In this document: in pieces, positions 19,781 to 32,787 of the stretch
How the letters are laid out: every line of letters starts with the position of its first letter
How positions within the stretch are numbered: position 1 is the stretch's first letter
NCBI GenBank assembly: GCA_003024785.1
Contig: PUQB01000046.1
Span: 62,001-126,000, forward strand
DNA: 64,000 nucleotides
Origin: Selaginella tamariscina
Taxonomy: Eukaryota > Streptophyta > Lycopodiopsida > Selaginellales > Selaginellaceae
Reading direction: 5' to 3'
Position numbers and translations under genes: made by a program
Notes under the pieces: generated by a model
Databases searched by the model: none
What the model was told of the DNA's origin: nothing
What the model saw: only the letters and a program-made list of their open reading frames with translations

Positions 19781-21068
19781 ATGTAGAAACCAGGAAATTC
19801 AATATATTTCTAGTGCCTCAATCAGCAATCTTTAGATAGCACGTGTTTTAACTAACACGCTCATTGTACTCATTCTCCAGAGCACAACATATTAGATGCC
19901 ATTCAATAATTTCTAACTCTCATCTCACTAAGTTTAAAATACCAAATTTTAAAACTTAGTTTCCACGATAAGAGTCTCCCTGAACTCAAAATACTACACA
20001 CCTTTATAATATTATATTCATTTCAAACTCTCAAACTGATTATGTAAATGTCCCCTAACAGTATAACATTTTTTACTAATTCGAGCAATTAGTGTTTTTG
20101 ACAAGCAACTTCAAACTAATCTTTAATTCATAAACAATTGCAATTTCAATATTGATACTCTTGAACATATAACGATCATCTTAATGTTCAAATCCTAAGC
20201 TTACCAACTAATTATTACACTAACATATATAACTTTACAATCATATCAATTTATCAAAATGTTATAACTATAATATAAATATAGTTTTAGTTTACATGAA
20301 CCGAGATAAAATGATAATGTTATGACAATATTTTGAGGAACCGTTCAAAAACTAAGAAGAATCATGAACCAGTGTTTAGTTCATCCAGCTGATTTAGTAA
20401 GATATTATTTTCCACACTAATGTTATTATGACACCAAAGTGCCACACTAACTTCATGTTTTAGTTATATCTCATAATTTAGCAAATCTCTTCAAACATGA
20501 ATAAATATCTAGTTCAGTACATCGAACTAAGATACGCTATTCATTCTAGACTTGAAAACATGTTTGTATGTACACATGTGATTAAAGACATTGCTATTGC
20601 AATACATTTAATTGGAAATTACTATGGTTTGTGGGGCTCATTTAAAAAATAGCCATCTATAATACATAACCCTTAATACAATTATTAAGAAAGATTTCAA
20701 CTTTGCATATTAATTAGTTATCACAATTAATAATTAATTTAATAAATATTTACTCATCATTAATCCTCAAGGTCTATAATAGGTTGAGTGTTACTGTAGA
20801 TTAACTAAGTGGGCAAAAGGGTAATAATTTATTAATTAATTTCACTTGTGAAGTATGTTACCCAATGTAATATATGTATTATAATTTGGTCCACACCTTT
20901 TGCTACATTTTTGGTGCAAGAAACTCTTTTAAGATATTTGAAGTGCGGCAAGTCTATTATTACTTGCCTTCCATACTTTTTGTTGTTATATATTCAGGTG
21001 TAAAAAGCTTTCTGCACATTGAAATGTTTGGGAGGCCTATGCACCTTTTTTACCCTATTGGATGTGAA
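19781..21068. other. AT-rich intergenic DNA
   Basis: I see no gene, RNA or defined repeat here. Short open frames such as 20874-21089 have no recognisable domain. Some of it may be older pol sequence of the element to the left. Confidence 0.5.
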
Positions 21069-21740
21069 AGGCCTTTTTACAACTTTTAATGTTGCACTTG
21101 TATATGATGGAATGTTAAATAATTAAAACATTGGAACTCATAAAATAATATTGACCTTTTGTTTTACAATTAAGGAGCTTATTCAGCAATGATATAGATG
21201 TGGAGCTCACAAATAGATAACCATATAACACATTTAATTGCATTTTGATTTCATTATCTTCGATATCCATTAACCTTTTTACACCTTTTACTGTTGCACT
21301 TGTATACAATGGAATATGAAACAAATAAACATCGTGATTCATAAAATTATGAATAATAAGAGTGGGGTCCATCCATCTCTTGTTTTGTTATGATTCAATG
21401 TTAGATAGAGTTGATTCATCAGTGATATGGACATGGAATCAGCAAATAAATAATAATATAACACATTGAATTACATTTTGATTTTAATATCTTTTAAATT
21501 TGTATTAATTATATTAAAATTCAACCTATTAGGTGTGAAGGGCCTTTTACTAGTGCATTGTATATAATGGAATGTAAAATAAATAAACATTGTAACTCAT
21601 AAAATTATGATGGTTCACCTTGATTCAATGCCAGCTAGAGTTTGATTTAGTAGTGACATGGATGTGAAACTCACAAATAAATAGCAATATAGCATAGTGA
21701 ATTGCATTTTAATTTAATACCTTTAATATTCATTAACAAT
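21069..21740. repeat. Degenerate ~220-bp tandem repeat, three units
   Basis: Units at about 21069-21270, 21272-21492 and 21538-21737 share TTTTAC-(T)GTTGCACTTGTATA-ATGGAAT, AACTCATAAAATTATGA, GATTCAATG, GTGATATGGATGTG and AACACATT-AATTGCATTTTGATTT. Divergence between units is high, so it is old. Confidence 0.7.
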
Positions 21741-24700
21741 GTAAAACTCTTGTTGCATTGATTCTTTGATGATCTTTTTTAATAATTATTTCATTAATTA
21801 TACTAAAACTTATGTAAGTTATTACCAAAATCTAAAATATAATATTTATGGCCATGTCTCAACCTCAGGACATTCTAAATGTTGTGTTTAATAACTTATT
21901 TAAAACTAATTAAATATTTTTAATAAAATACTGATGTGGCAAGAGTGGTTACTATTGATTTGTAATTCACTTGACTTAAGTATTATGTTGATTCATTAGC
22001 CTTATAACTTGTGTTTGAAGGTAATTAAATAACATATATTATTGAATAATTAATTTAATAAATTCGCATATACACCACTAATTATAATTGCCTTTTACTT
22101 GTCATAAAAAAATTCATTATAGTTAGGATTATAATTAACGATGTACGCTCCCATAGATTGTCTTTATAAACATCTATATTTTTTTAGATATAATAGTAGT
22201 ACTTATCAAATTGGTATTAATGATCAAATTTTATTTATTATTTATTTAATATCTTATTTATTTATTTTCTTCAAAAGATGATTTTAACTATGTTGATGCT
22301 TCATTATTGTTTGATTTTTTAAAATATACTAATAATATTTATCAAATTTATTAATACTAATATGATAGGGTACCTTTATGTCAAATGGTTTTTAAAATTA
22401 TGTTCAAATTAAAAAAATGTGTAAAATCTTAAATTATAACAATGTTGAGGTTCATTATGAAACTTAAAAAAGAAAGGTTTATACTCATGTTTCAACATAT
22501 GTTTTACCTTTGTAAAGAGTCTCTTTAATCCTCTGTTTTTTTTAATTACCTATTTTGCTTCTTCTTTAGATGTTTATTAATGTTCACATTTTTTGTCTGT
22601 CTATTGATATTCATTTTCATTTTACTCTTTTTAAATATATTCAAAAGAGAATGTGAGGAGGGCTTGAAGGTTCCATATGATTTATTGATTTCTATAAATT
22701 AAATTTAAATCAAAAAATTATAATACCTCAACGTTTTTATCCACTTTCACTTTTATCTAATCAACATCACTATTATATATGTTTTTATATGAGGTTAAAA
22801 TTCTGCAACACACTTTAGAAAACACATTATTATCTAGATGAAGTTAGAATTTAAAAAAGAAATTAATATAAATGAGAATGTTTAATTATATATGATGAGC
22901 ATGTGTTTGTGTTGGTATGTGTATATAATTAGATAGAGAGAAAAGGTTGTGTATTTGCATGTGTTTATCTTTTATGTGTGTGATTAAAAAGAGAGAAGAC
23001 TATGTATTTACATGCATTTGTGTGTGTGTAAAATAAAGAGAATATTGTGTTTGTTTGAGTTTATTTGTGTGTGTGTGACACGGAGAGAGCATTTTCTACA
23101 TATATATGTAGTGTATATGTTTATTTTTTTATTTTGTGTGACATCATTATAATAGAATCTATTACATGAATACACTTAAATAGAATTTTTTAGATTTTTA
23201 AAATACATAATAATACAAATGCATACACATAATTATATTAATGTGCATACATATTATAAATTATTTACACATACAAATACATATATATAGACACACACAA
23301 CATATACTAAAACATATGATATATAGGTTGAAGGTTGATTTTACTCTGTGAAAATGTGTATATATTTACATATATTACAAATTGTATATTGATATGTACA
23401 TAGATTATATTATCATAAATTCAATTTAATATCACTATCAGCTTACCCACAAAGTCCTTATGTGTGTGTATGTAAATATGTTTAATATTTGTATGATGAA
23501 TATACATTATAAATATTAAATATAAAAAGGTATATGATGCATATTCATATATAATGAAATGTGATATACATACATACAAACAATTGTGTGTGTGGATAAA
23601 AAGAGAGCCATTCATATTAATTGCTTCTTCAAAAAGGCAACCTAGTTGTGTTCCTTGAACTTCTTTATTATTATCCCACTAGTCTCCATGGAAATACAAA
23701 GATATGCCACTGAAGTACATTGGGAGCTACATAGGAAGATGTTGCCACTAAGATAGAATGGAGATTGAGATGTGCAAACCCTAGTTATGAGCCCAAACCC
23801 TTGCCCTAAAACCCTATATATTATAATAATATATATATATATATATATATATGAGCAGTGGTGTAGAGCTCAATGATGGCAACCGCAAGATCCCTAGCAT
23901 ATCTAAGAGGGATCATTCTTGGAGAACAATTTTTAGTAGTTTTGAAGACAACTTTATAAGTCTTAGACAAGTGCTTGAGCTCATGAATTCAAAATGTAAA
24001 CACAAAACGTGTCTTCTCTCCAAATGTGCTAGACATGCTCAAGTTCATGAGTTGAATAATTAAAAAAAATAATGTAGTTGTGGCTCATGCAGAATCTCAA
24101 AATAAATGCAAACTAAAAAAGTTAAAATTTTAAAAATGATAACTTGTAATTCAACAAAATAAACACATCATCATACTTAACATTTGGGCGGAATGACAAT
24201 AATTAATAAAAATAAGTTATAATCAAACAAGTGGGCATTATTGATAATAGATTGGTTATAAACAAGTATATCAAGAAAATGAGCTTGTCTTCTAATTTCC
24301 TCCTCAGCATATTCTGATAACTTAAAACAATTGTTTAAGAAACTCTCTTATGACTCATTGTTGAAAACATTAGTGAGATTGATTGTTAAATTCTTCTTAT
24401 GAAAATCAAATCTACTTGATGAATTTGTATAATGACATTGAATTAAATTTATAAATTTATAAATCATTAGTTTTAATTACTAGTGATGAGTCTTTGTTTC
24501 AGGTTTTTGAGGATCCTAACAAATGAATCTGCCCTTTCAATATCGCATACTAGTTGTCTTATGGTTGCATAAGCTGCAACCATACTTCTCATACCTACAA
24601 TAAAATCGACACCATAGTATGGGGTGGGGCATATAACTCAAGCATGAGCTATACTATGCTTCAAGTGATACTTCATAAGCATTCCATCATCCATGACATT

Positions 24701-25029
24701 CAAAAATTGTTCATGTTATTGTTGTATCCAAGGAGGGCAATATCAACATCACCATCATTTTTAGTGAGTTGATCTATTTAGCAAATGGCATGGTAGTTCC
24801 AAGACAATTTCTCAACATGAGTGCAAGCTTAGAAAATGCATTTTAATAAGAATGCGATGTACTTTCCGTAATTTGTTATCAACGTGAGTTGAACACATGT
24901 GTTATAGACTAAAGAGCCCGATTTACATTATTTAAAGTGTAACTGCGAAGAGCCTTTGTGAGGACCGCAACCCAACATAGAGACATTCGAAGAATGAAAA
25001 CGAGCACATTGACGAAACTAATATTGGTG
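21741..25029. other. AT-rich intergenic DNA with simple repeats
   Basis: There is no gene I can support. It contains TG/GT-rich patches around 22900-23110 and 23460-23620 and an (AT)n microsatellite at about 23820-23852. A 70-codon frame follows the microsatellite (23851-24063); it has no known domain and no splice or promoter context that I can see. Confidence 0.5.
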
Positions 25030-26299
25030 AGTTCTAATGCATGTGTTAAAGTTTTTACTTGGTGCCACAAATGTGACTTGCTAAATGCCAACCCTAGAAA
25101 CCCTCTCTGAAAACCCCACGAAATTTAATAAAGTAACCCATGTTAAGAACTCACCCCCTAGTTTGCCAAGTCCATGGACAATGCTCACCTCATGAGTCAA
25201 GATGCTTGGGCTAACCGAGCTACAAGTATCGTTCTTAACTTAGTGTGAATGAGGTGGTCGGAATAAGGCCTCAACCACCATTCTTATAGAACATGAACTC
25301 ATGCAATTCTTTTTAGGCTTGCGACCGGGTTAATGAACCAAAAGAGTTGGCTAACTCGTTGGATGCAAATGTACTTGGTCACAAGGGCATAATCCTACCA
25401 ATGTTAAGGGTAGACTGACCCGAAGGTGGGACATACCCTTGTCATTTGGAAGTTGAGGCGGCACAATAAAAGGTTATGCCTTGATGGCACAAACTTAGCT
25501 TGCACTGGTATGAGAATAACAAACTCTTTTTGAACTTAGGAATCTCACTACATATACTTTACTTTATTTATGTGATGGAGCCCCCCACCTAATTGTGTTA
25601 GTGGGCTGGCATGAAATGCTAGCCCCAATGTTAGTGAATATACTTACCTTAACATAATCTAAAAGGGGAGGAGATTAGGGTGTGGGATTAGGTGTTATGG
25701 TTCTTACATGGTGGAATCACTTGACTTAAGTAGCCAAGGGTACTTAATTAAATAGCATAGGAGCCCTTCTCGTAACACCAATTGGCTTTTAATTTTTATG
25801 GTAAAGAGGATGCTGTTATATTAGGGCAACCCTAGGGTTAGGTCAAACCAAGGGTGTTCTTAGCCCTACTTGACATGCCGGACTGTTTCAAAGGGGTGGT
25901 GAGTGTCACGGTTGTTACTTGGTGGAATCAGTTGATTCAAGTAGATTATGGTCACTTGTTAAATATCATAGGAGCCCTCTTCGTAACACAATTGACTCTT
26001 AGTTTTTATGATAATGATGTTACATTAGGGCAACCCAATGGGGTGTTCTTAACCCTACTTGACACGCTGACTCACCATAACTATTAGGAAACTTAAACGG
26101 GACATCAAAATTAAGGGAGAGTTTTCTAAATGGAAGTGTTATCTTCACTCGAAGTTTCTTGCAAATATCTAATGACATCCGGCCGAACTATCCCTAAATA
26201 TCCAAGTGCACCAAGTGGGGTTATTTCTCATAGCACCTAAGTAGGTAACAATAATCAAACTCCAAAGTAAAAAGTAGAGTCATATTAAAAAACTAGACA
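25030..26299 (-). repeat. 1.6 kb-LTR family, copy 3 (5'-truncated, diverged)
   Basis: It matches copy 1 and the reverse of copy 2 from about CTTGGTGCCACAAATGTGAC to CATATTAAAAAACTAGACA, including the conserved ATCCGGCCGAACTA-CCCTAAA block. It contains an internal repeat of the CACTTGACTTAAGTAG/TTAGGGCAACCC segment (about 25720-25860 and 25915-26060). Beyond 26299 the minus strand reads DGTLPKWNEFKEKHVTHIV, compatible with the end of the polyprotein. The left boundary is approximate. Confidence 0.65.
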
Positions 26300-26719
26300 A
26301 TATGGGTGACATGTTTCTCCTTGAATTCATTCCACTTGGGCAAAGTTCCATCATAAAAGAGGGAGGTTGTCTAGCAAGTTAAAAATCAAAAATCTAACAC
26401 ATCTCCTTATTTTACCACACCCCTTCTTAACCCATGTACCAAGCCTTCGTAGTAGTCATTAAAATCTTTTGGTGATGATACGCATTGATCATTTCAATAT
26501 AATCATCATGAATGATGTCGATTTCAGGGATTGGTGTTGGGATGTGTCCAACTATAATGAAAAGTAAATAAAAAGGTTATAAAAAAACGTGTGGTTCACA
26601 AATGAACTGCAATAAACAAGGTGGCTAGTATACATGGGGTTTGCCAGCGAACCCATACAAGGAAGATGAATGAGTTATTTTAGTTGGTGTGGGGTTTGCC
26701 AACAAACTTTGTACACCAA

Positions 26720-29540
26720 ATATGTGTATATATTTAATTAAATAATAATGTAAGATATATTATTATAGAATTACCTTCATTGAAGCTTTGCATTGCCAAA
26801 CCTTCTCTTCTGCACCTTTGTAGTATTTGGTAAAAGCAATAAGAATGTTGGGGCCATATTGTTCAAGTCCTCATTATCATTTGAAAAAAGAAATACCTAC
26901 CACATTAATATCCACTGAATAATGTAAGGATACTCACTTGATATTTCAGAAGCCTTTTCCTTGCCTTTGTTTTATTGAGAAATTGTAGGAATTTGCAGCT
27001 GCCACAACTCTTCGTTTTCAATATTGTGTACATGTTGTCCAATAGGACCATGGATCTCTGAATGTGCCCCTCTTCTTGAGCTTGGTGAAAAATCCCGATG
27101 TTCTTCTTGTGCACTTAAACTTTTGGTCAGTGAAGGTTGTCTATTAACTTGGGATGTTTCAGACTATTGTGGCACATGATTAGGATTTTGGTGCTCAATA
27201 ATATGTTTGTTGAATGGTATTGGTGATAAATGTTTTTTTTTCAAACTCACCGACTAGTGCCTTACTTTGTAGTTTCAATTACCAAGGGATGGATTTGTTT
27301 TTTCAAAGAGTGTGCCTCAAAGCCTTCAAAATACATTCTGTAAGTATCTCATTTCGAAAATAGCATTCTTGATATGTCGTTCTCAATATCCACAAGTATT
27401 GGGCAAGTTGAATTGTGTCCATAGTTGTGACATATCTACAAGCGCTTCGAGTTAGTAATATTTATTTATAGTTGTGGATGACAAAAAAATGTAAATACAT
27501 ATGTGCATGAAGTATAGCTGGCCAAGTTGTTTTTTGAAGGGAAAAGAATTGAAGCTTTTTGAGGGAACCAATTTTTTCTAGACAATTTAGTACATATGAA
27601 TAGAAAGTGATGCATGTTGAATCTTTGTAGGTCCTTGTCAATCCATTTTTGGAGAATCTTCTCTCCCTCATCAAGAGTTTATTGATAATACACACGGATG
27701 GCTAGGTATTTGTCCATCTTTTTGTCAACTTTTTTCACGTTAGCAAATAATCAATCTTTTAATTGTTTGAGTACAAGAGCCTTTTGTTCGTAGGAAAGTC
27801 TAGCTTTGGTGAGGTTATAAATGACCTCCTCACTCTATCCTCTCTTATCCATCCATGTAGGAGCATATTAATCACAACTACATTATTGAAAAAATGACTT
27901 ACTTGAGCAAATTAAGGTTAGGATTATGTCTCATTTAGTTGTGTGATATGGATCTAAAATCTAGATTAATTTCACCATTTTGTTTGAAGCAATTATTTGT
28001 TTTTCACCTCCAAGAGCTTCTCCAATTCATCATCAGATAAGTGTGGATTATTGGTCATGAAAATATGCCTTTTTGCATTCAATTTCGATTGCAAAGACAA
28101 AGAAATTAAATTTGTATGAACTTTACCTTACTCCACACACTCAAAATGAAGTCGAATGGAATTTAATATCAAGGGGGTGTCTCTAGGTTTCGCTTTTGAA
28201 TCTTCAACTTGAAGGCATTATAAACCTTTAGCAAGTATGTTTTTTTAATGAACTAGCTTAGCCTACGAAAAACCATAATGTAAGTAAACATGCATGAATA
28301 TGTTTGGATATTTATTGGTTTATCTTTACATAACCATATGTAGTTTCTTGGATTCTCTTTAATTACATGTCTTGATAACCACTACCGCAACCCAAATGTG
28401 CGCATGTGGATTGTGTCTCAAGTGGTCCTCTATGACCTTCATTATCGCTATGCAACAATGATTATCATTTGCAATATGGAAAACTTTATCAATCATAAAT
28501 TTCCAATCTTCATTAGCAATGAGTTTTTTGTTGAAATGTTGTGATTAGTTTACCTAGATGTTGTCCTTAAGACTTTCCTACAAACAACTACGCCTTGATC
28601 AAGGCGTAGTTGATCGTAGAAAGTCTTAGGGACAACATCTGGTAAACTAATCATCTAGGCATAATTAATTTACCTAGATGTTGTCTTTCATAATGATCTT
28701 AAATAGACAAACTAGAAACATATTGGTTACACCCAACCCATTTTGAAGGAATGCAAAGTATATTTGGGCATTCACAACTGCGACTAACCTGGTAAAGTTT
28801 GTAACTTGTACTTTGCATAGAGGGATGTACTCCACCATTTGCAACTTAGTTTATCTCGTATCTTCCACGACCTTGTTTTGGTTTTCTAGTGAGCAAGATG
28901 GAGGGACTATTCAAAGACATGGTTAGAAGGACAATGTTATAAGCCAAAGATCAAATCATTAACACGAAGTGCCTTCACTAGTTGGATTTGTTTACTGGTT
29001 GTCATGTTGCTGGTACCTTTGAAGTTAGGGAGGAATGACTAGGTTGCATTTGTTCAAATTGAGGAGGCAAAGGCATGGATATTAAGGGTGAAAGCATTGG
29101 GAAGAGGTTGTAATTGAATGGGGATAGCAAAGGCAAGTCGAAGTGATCTAGTGGGGTCACACGATCTCTCTTGTTTGTTGACCTTCATCTTCTGATACTT
29201 CTATCAAATCACTCTCACAAACTATTCAATCACGTGCCTCTATGTTTGTGAAAGTGCGTTTTGAGGTTTTCTTTCTCTTGCCTACATAATCGAGTTGAAC
29301 AAGCATGTTATTCATATCCCTACCCCAAAGCATACAATTAAGTGAATTATTAGAAGCTTCTTTCTTTATCCTTTCGATAGTGCGTTTCCTCTTACTAACA
29401 TATCAAAGCAATGTTTAAATTTTCTTAATAAACATATTTTAATTATATTACATAGCACACATGCAAGCACAAAACTCGGGCAAACAACAAATGATATAAC
29501 CTCAAGAAAAGACAAAACATGTATATACATGAAATTTGTG
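26720..29540. other. AT-rich intergenic DNA
   Basis: Apart from the 110-bp palindrome nothing gene-like was found. Minus-strand frames at 26905-27114 and 27462-27695 show no domain. Confidence 0.5.
28543..28652. repeat. 110-bp near-perfect palindrome (snap-back)
   Basis: The left arm GATTAGTTTACCTAGATG... and the right arm ...CATCTGGTAAACTAATC are complementary over ~54 bp with about five differences, centred on TTGATCAA at 28595-28602 with no real loop. A further partial copy of the arm (TTTACCTAGATGTTGTC) follows at about 28670-28686. If transcribed it would form a long hairpin RNA. Confidence 0.85.
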
Positions 29541-30079
29541 TGGAAGAACAAATAGAGTTCGCCAACAAACCATGGACTAAACCACTTGAAGATAGAAGAT
29601 AGGAAACATGAAGAATTAAAATAACATATAGTGACCAGTGGTTGTGATTGAGCTATGACATTGAGAAACAAAACTATTAAACATTGATGGGTTTGTCAAT
29701 GAACCTCATCAATAAAATGCTTGAACAAAGTTGGATTTCAAAACGTGAAGAAATAAAAGACCAACTAATGATCATATTCTCATGCTAGCTAGGGAATAGA
29801 CAAACATAACTACCAACAACTATGTGGGTTTGTCGGCAAACTCGACACGAAGGAAAATGAAATAATGACAATCCATTGAGGATCATATGCGAATTCATCA
29901 TTTAGAAAAGAAGACAATAATATGCTGGGGTTTGTCAGCGAACCCCACATAAACCAACATCAATAAGATCCTCATATATGATTATCGCACATGGAAAAAC
30001 ATAGACTCCTCAAACATCCAAAACACTCTGCCCTTTAAAACTACTTTATAATGGCAAAAAAAAACTCACTAAAAAAAAA

Positions 30080-30510
30080 CTTGGAGTAACGAACCCCAAG
30101 AAAAACTAAAATCTAATTTGCTCCAAATATGAATACAATGTGAAAGACTTTTTTGGTTTGCCAATGAACCCTAACAAAAACTATAATCAAATGCCACAAA
30201 TTTAAAACACACTGCAGAAAAACATTGGGGTTCGTTGCCAAGCCCCAATAAAAACTTCAATGTAATGCTAAGAGGTTAAGCATTGTGCAATATACACTTA
30301 GGGTTTTTCAGGAAACCCCAATGAAAACTACATCCAAATACTACAATTACAAGAACACTGAAAAAGATCCATGGGGTTCACTAGTGAACCCCAATGAAAA
30401 ATCATATTAATTTTAAAATTTTAAAAAACAATGTAAAAGGCCATGGGGTTTGCCAAAACCCTAATGAAACTAACTATAAAAATTTTAACGCACTCCAGAT
30501 AAGGATTAAT
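30080..30510. repeat. ~72-bp tandem array built on the palindrome
   Basis: Six successive palindromes start 71-74 bp apart (30080, 30153, 30225, 30299, 30370, 30442). Each is followed by a related AT-rich spacer (AATGAAAACTA-ATC-AAATAC-ACAA ... AACACACTG-AAAA). The flanks of the array have irregular 48-136 bp spacing. Confidence 0.75.
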
Positions 30511-31109
30511 AGTTTTGACTTAAACCATTAAATAAATTTTGATGGTTTAAATCAATAAATTTCAAAATAATTTATATAATGACTTTTAATAATTTATTTT
30601 AGATTAAATATATAAATTTAATTTTATATTTTTTTTAATTTATGAATACCTTTTCAATTTATTCATTATATAAATTATATAAAATTAGGGTTTACTATTA
30701 TGATTAGTAAAAAGTTAAGCCCAAAAAATTAATTCATGACTTCAGAAAACCCATGGGGTTTGCTAGCGAACCCCAAAGAAAACAACCTTGTCAAAAAACC
30801 CTAGGTTTCACCAACAAACCCCAAATAAAACAAACATATTAATGTTTAAAAAAATGGTTCACCAACGAACCCCATTGAAAATTAAGAAGTCAAACAAATT
30901 CATAATGTTTCGTTAGCGTATTACATATGAATAAACTAGTGCAATCGAAAACAAGTTTGGGTTTCACTGGTGTATTATACATGAAAGAACCATCATACCA
31001 GTGGACAAGCAAATGTATTGCAATCAATTGCAAGGGTTCATAGGCAAACCCCAACATCCATTTTTGTCCACAACTAAACCCAATGGGGTTTGTCGACGAA
31101 CCCGCAAGA

Positions 31110-32787
31110 AAAAATCTATATGAGAGTCAAACACAAATATACCAAACCAAGAAATAGAAAATGCACAAATGGAATGAGATCTTAAACTCTAAGTGGCCAT
31201 GATCAAAGCATCTATATTTACACAAAAGACATGAACCATACCATTTCCCTTTCTGTCCATATGCCATTGCTGACTTGGGCAAAGCAATAGCAAAGGGCTT
31301 TATGATGATAGGCACAACACCTGCAAAATTCAATTTTCAAATTTTCTTTCATTTGCACAAACAGTCAATTCACAATGAGTGCATGTGAAGTGAAAGATTT
31401 ATGAGATATACCTTCAACAAAATGATATTTGAATGAGATCCAAGACATGAAGCCCTACAAATACCAAAAATAATGGATTTACACTAACAAGTAGGCCCTC
31501 AAGAGAAAAATGTTGCACATTAGAGTGAAAAATACAAGGAATGAAAAAATGTTGTCCAATTGGAGAAAATAAATGTAAAGAACTAAGGAAGAAAAAATTT
31601 GTAAACTACGCAAAGAAATACTACTTTGTGAGCAACTTGGCAGAGCTTTGCTACCACGATGACGTAGGACCCCTTCCTTGGGCCCTCTATTTATAGCAGC
31701 AAGGGGTAATGACATGTGGCAACTAGTAGAGAGATGTTGCGTCAACAAGACAACTCAATATTGATTCAATCGCTCTAATAGGAATATTCTTGCTGTAATT
31801 GAGAAAATTTAATGTGATAATTTATTTTTGGTTTTATAACAAAATCTTCGATATCATAAAATATTTAAACTTTATCCTTATTTTTGTCATTTGTTTATTC
31901 ATTTTTTAAAATTCAAATTAGTTAAAAAATAAAGGATTATTGTAACCAAATATGAGATTAATTTTAATATGTTCTGGTAATGCTATTTAGTTACAATTGT
32001 TTATTAAAAAATACTAATATTTGAATGTTAATTTTAAATATCTTTTCCAAATTATATTGCAATTGGAATTCAATGTTTCCTATCATTGTCAGACTATTAA
32101 CTACAAGATAATCATCACATTCAAAATCTTTAATGTTGACGTCCTACTTCTATATAACCCATTGTCCTAGTGTTTAGGGTTTCATTTTCTTTAGTATGAC
32201 TATATTCACAATTTGTTTTCAAGAAAATGTTCCCTTCTTTTTTAAACATCTCGATTAATAAAGGACTTTTTATGTAAAAGGTTTTCTTTCAAGCCTAGAA
32301 CTATTTCTGTTGAATCAATTTATTATGGTGCAAGTGGGAGACACGTCCAATCTATGATTTGAATGCAAATGCTAAGCATGAAGGGAATTTTTGAGACTTG
32401 GCAACCTTTCCAACCCCAACTTGATTGTGTTTAGATCACTAAGAACTTTTGTGTGGATTGGTCAAGCCATTCAATAACAATAATCACCTAACTTCGACAC
32501 AAACAATGCCATATTTCAATAAGTCTTTGTTGCCCTTATGAAGTCAATCGACATCACTGACTTTCTTGTTCACCATGTTTAGGACTTATCGATCACTTAC
32601 AATCATAACGTTTATTTTATTCTATCACCCTTGCAAAAGCACAATGGCTGTTGCCAGGGAACAAAGACTTTACTCAATGTTCAAACCTAGTGTTAGTTGC
32701 AAATAACAATCATTGGTGGGTTCATCAGCACATATTCATTAGCAAAGTGTGATAAACATTTGCAATGTAACTATTCCATATGCAACA
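31110..32787. other. Intergenic DNA, no supported gene
   Basis: Only short frames without a recognisable domain are present (31127-31333 and 31479-31748, both minus). The rest is AT-rich. Confidence 0.5.
31685..31697 (-). promoter_or_regulatory. Possible TATA box, leftward
   Basis: The minus strand reads GCTATAAATAGAG, a canonical plant TATA form, in a local GC-richer patch (CCTTGCTGC ... GAGGGCCC). Leftward of it lie short frames (31127-31333, with CLLCKYRCFDHGH, a Cys/His cluster) and then the palindrome family. No gene model could be assembled. Confidence 0.35.

Larger units (their letters stand above)
26590..31106. repeat. Family of ~18 short palindromes, consensus TGGGGTTYGYYRRCGAACCCCA
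   Basis: Copies start near 26635, 26690, 29554, 29686, 29822, 29925, 30080, 30153, 30225, 30299, 30370, 30442, 30752, 30800, 30854, 30958, 31032 and 31083, with a weak one at 26591. The GGGGTT/AACCCC arms are conserved, while the central 8 bases vary but often stay self-complementary (TGCTAGCG, CACTAGTG, TGTCGACG). The sequence between copies is AT-rich and poorly conserved. I know no named family with this core. Subterminal repeats of a DNA transposon or a decayed satellite are possible readings. Confidence 0.8.

Noticed and set aside
26590..31106. CRISPR-like array, because of regular palindromic repeats
   Set aside because: This is nuclear plant DNA, the repeats are imperfect, the spacers are themselves related and AT-rich, and no cas genes exist.
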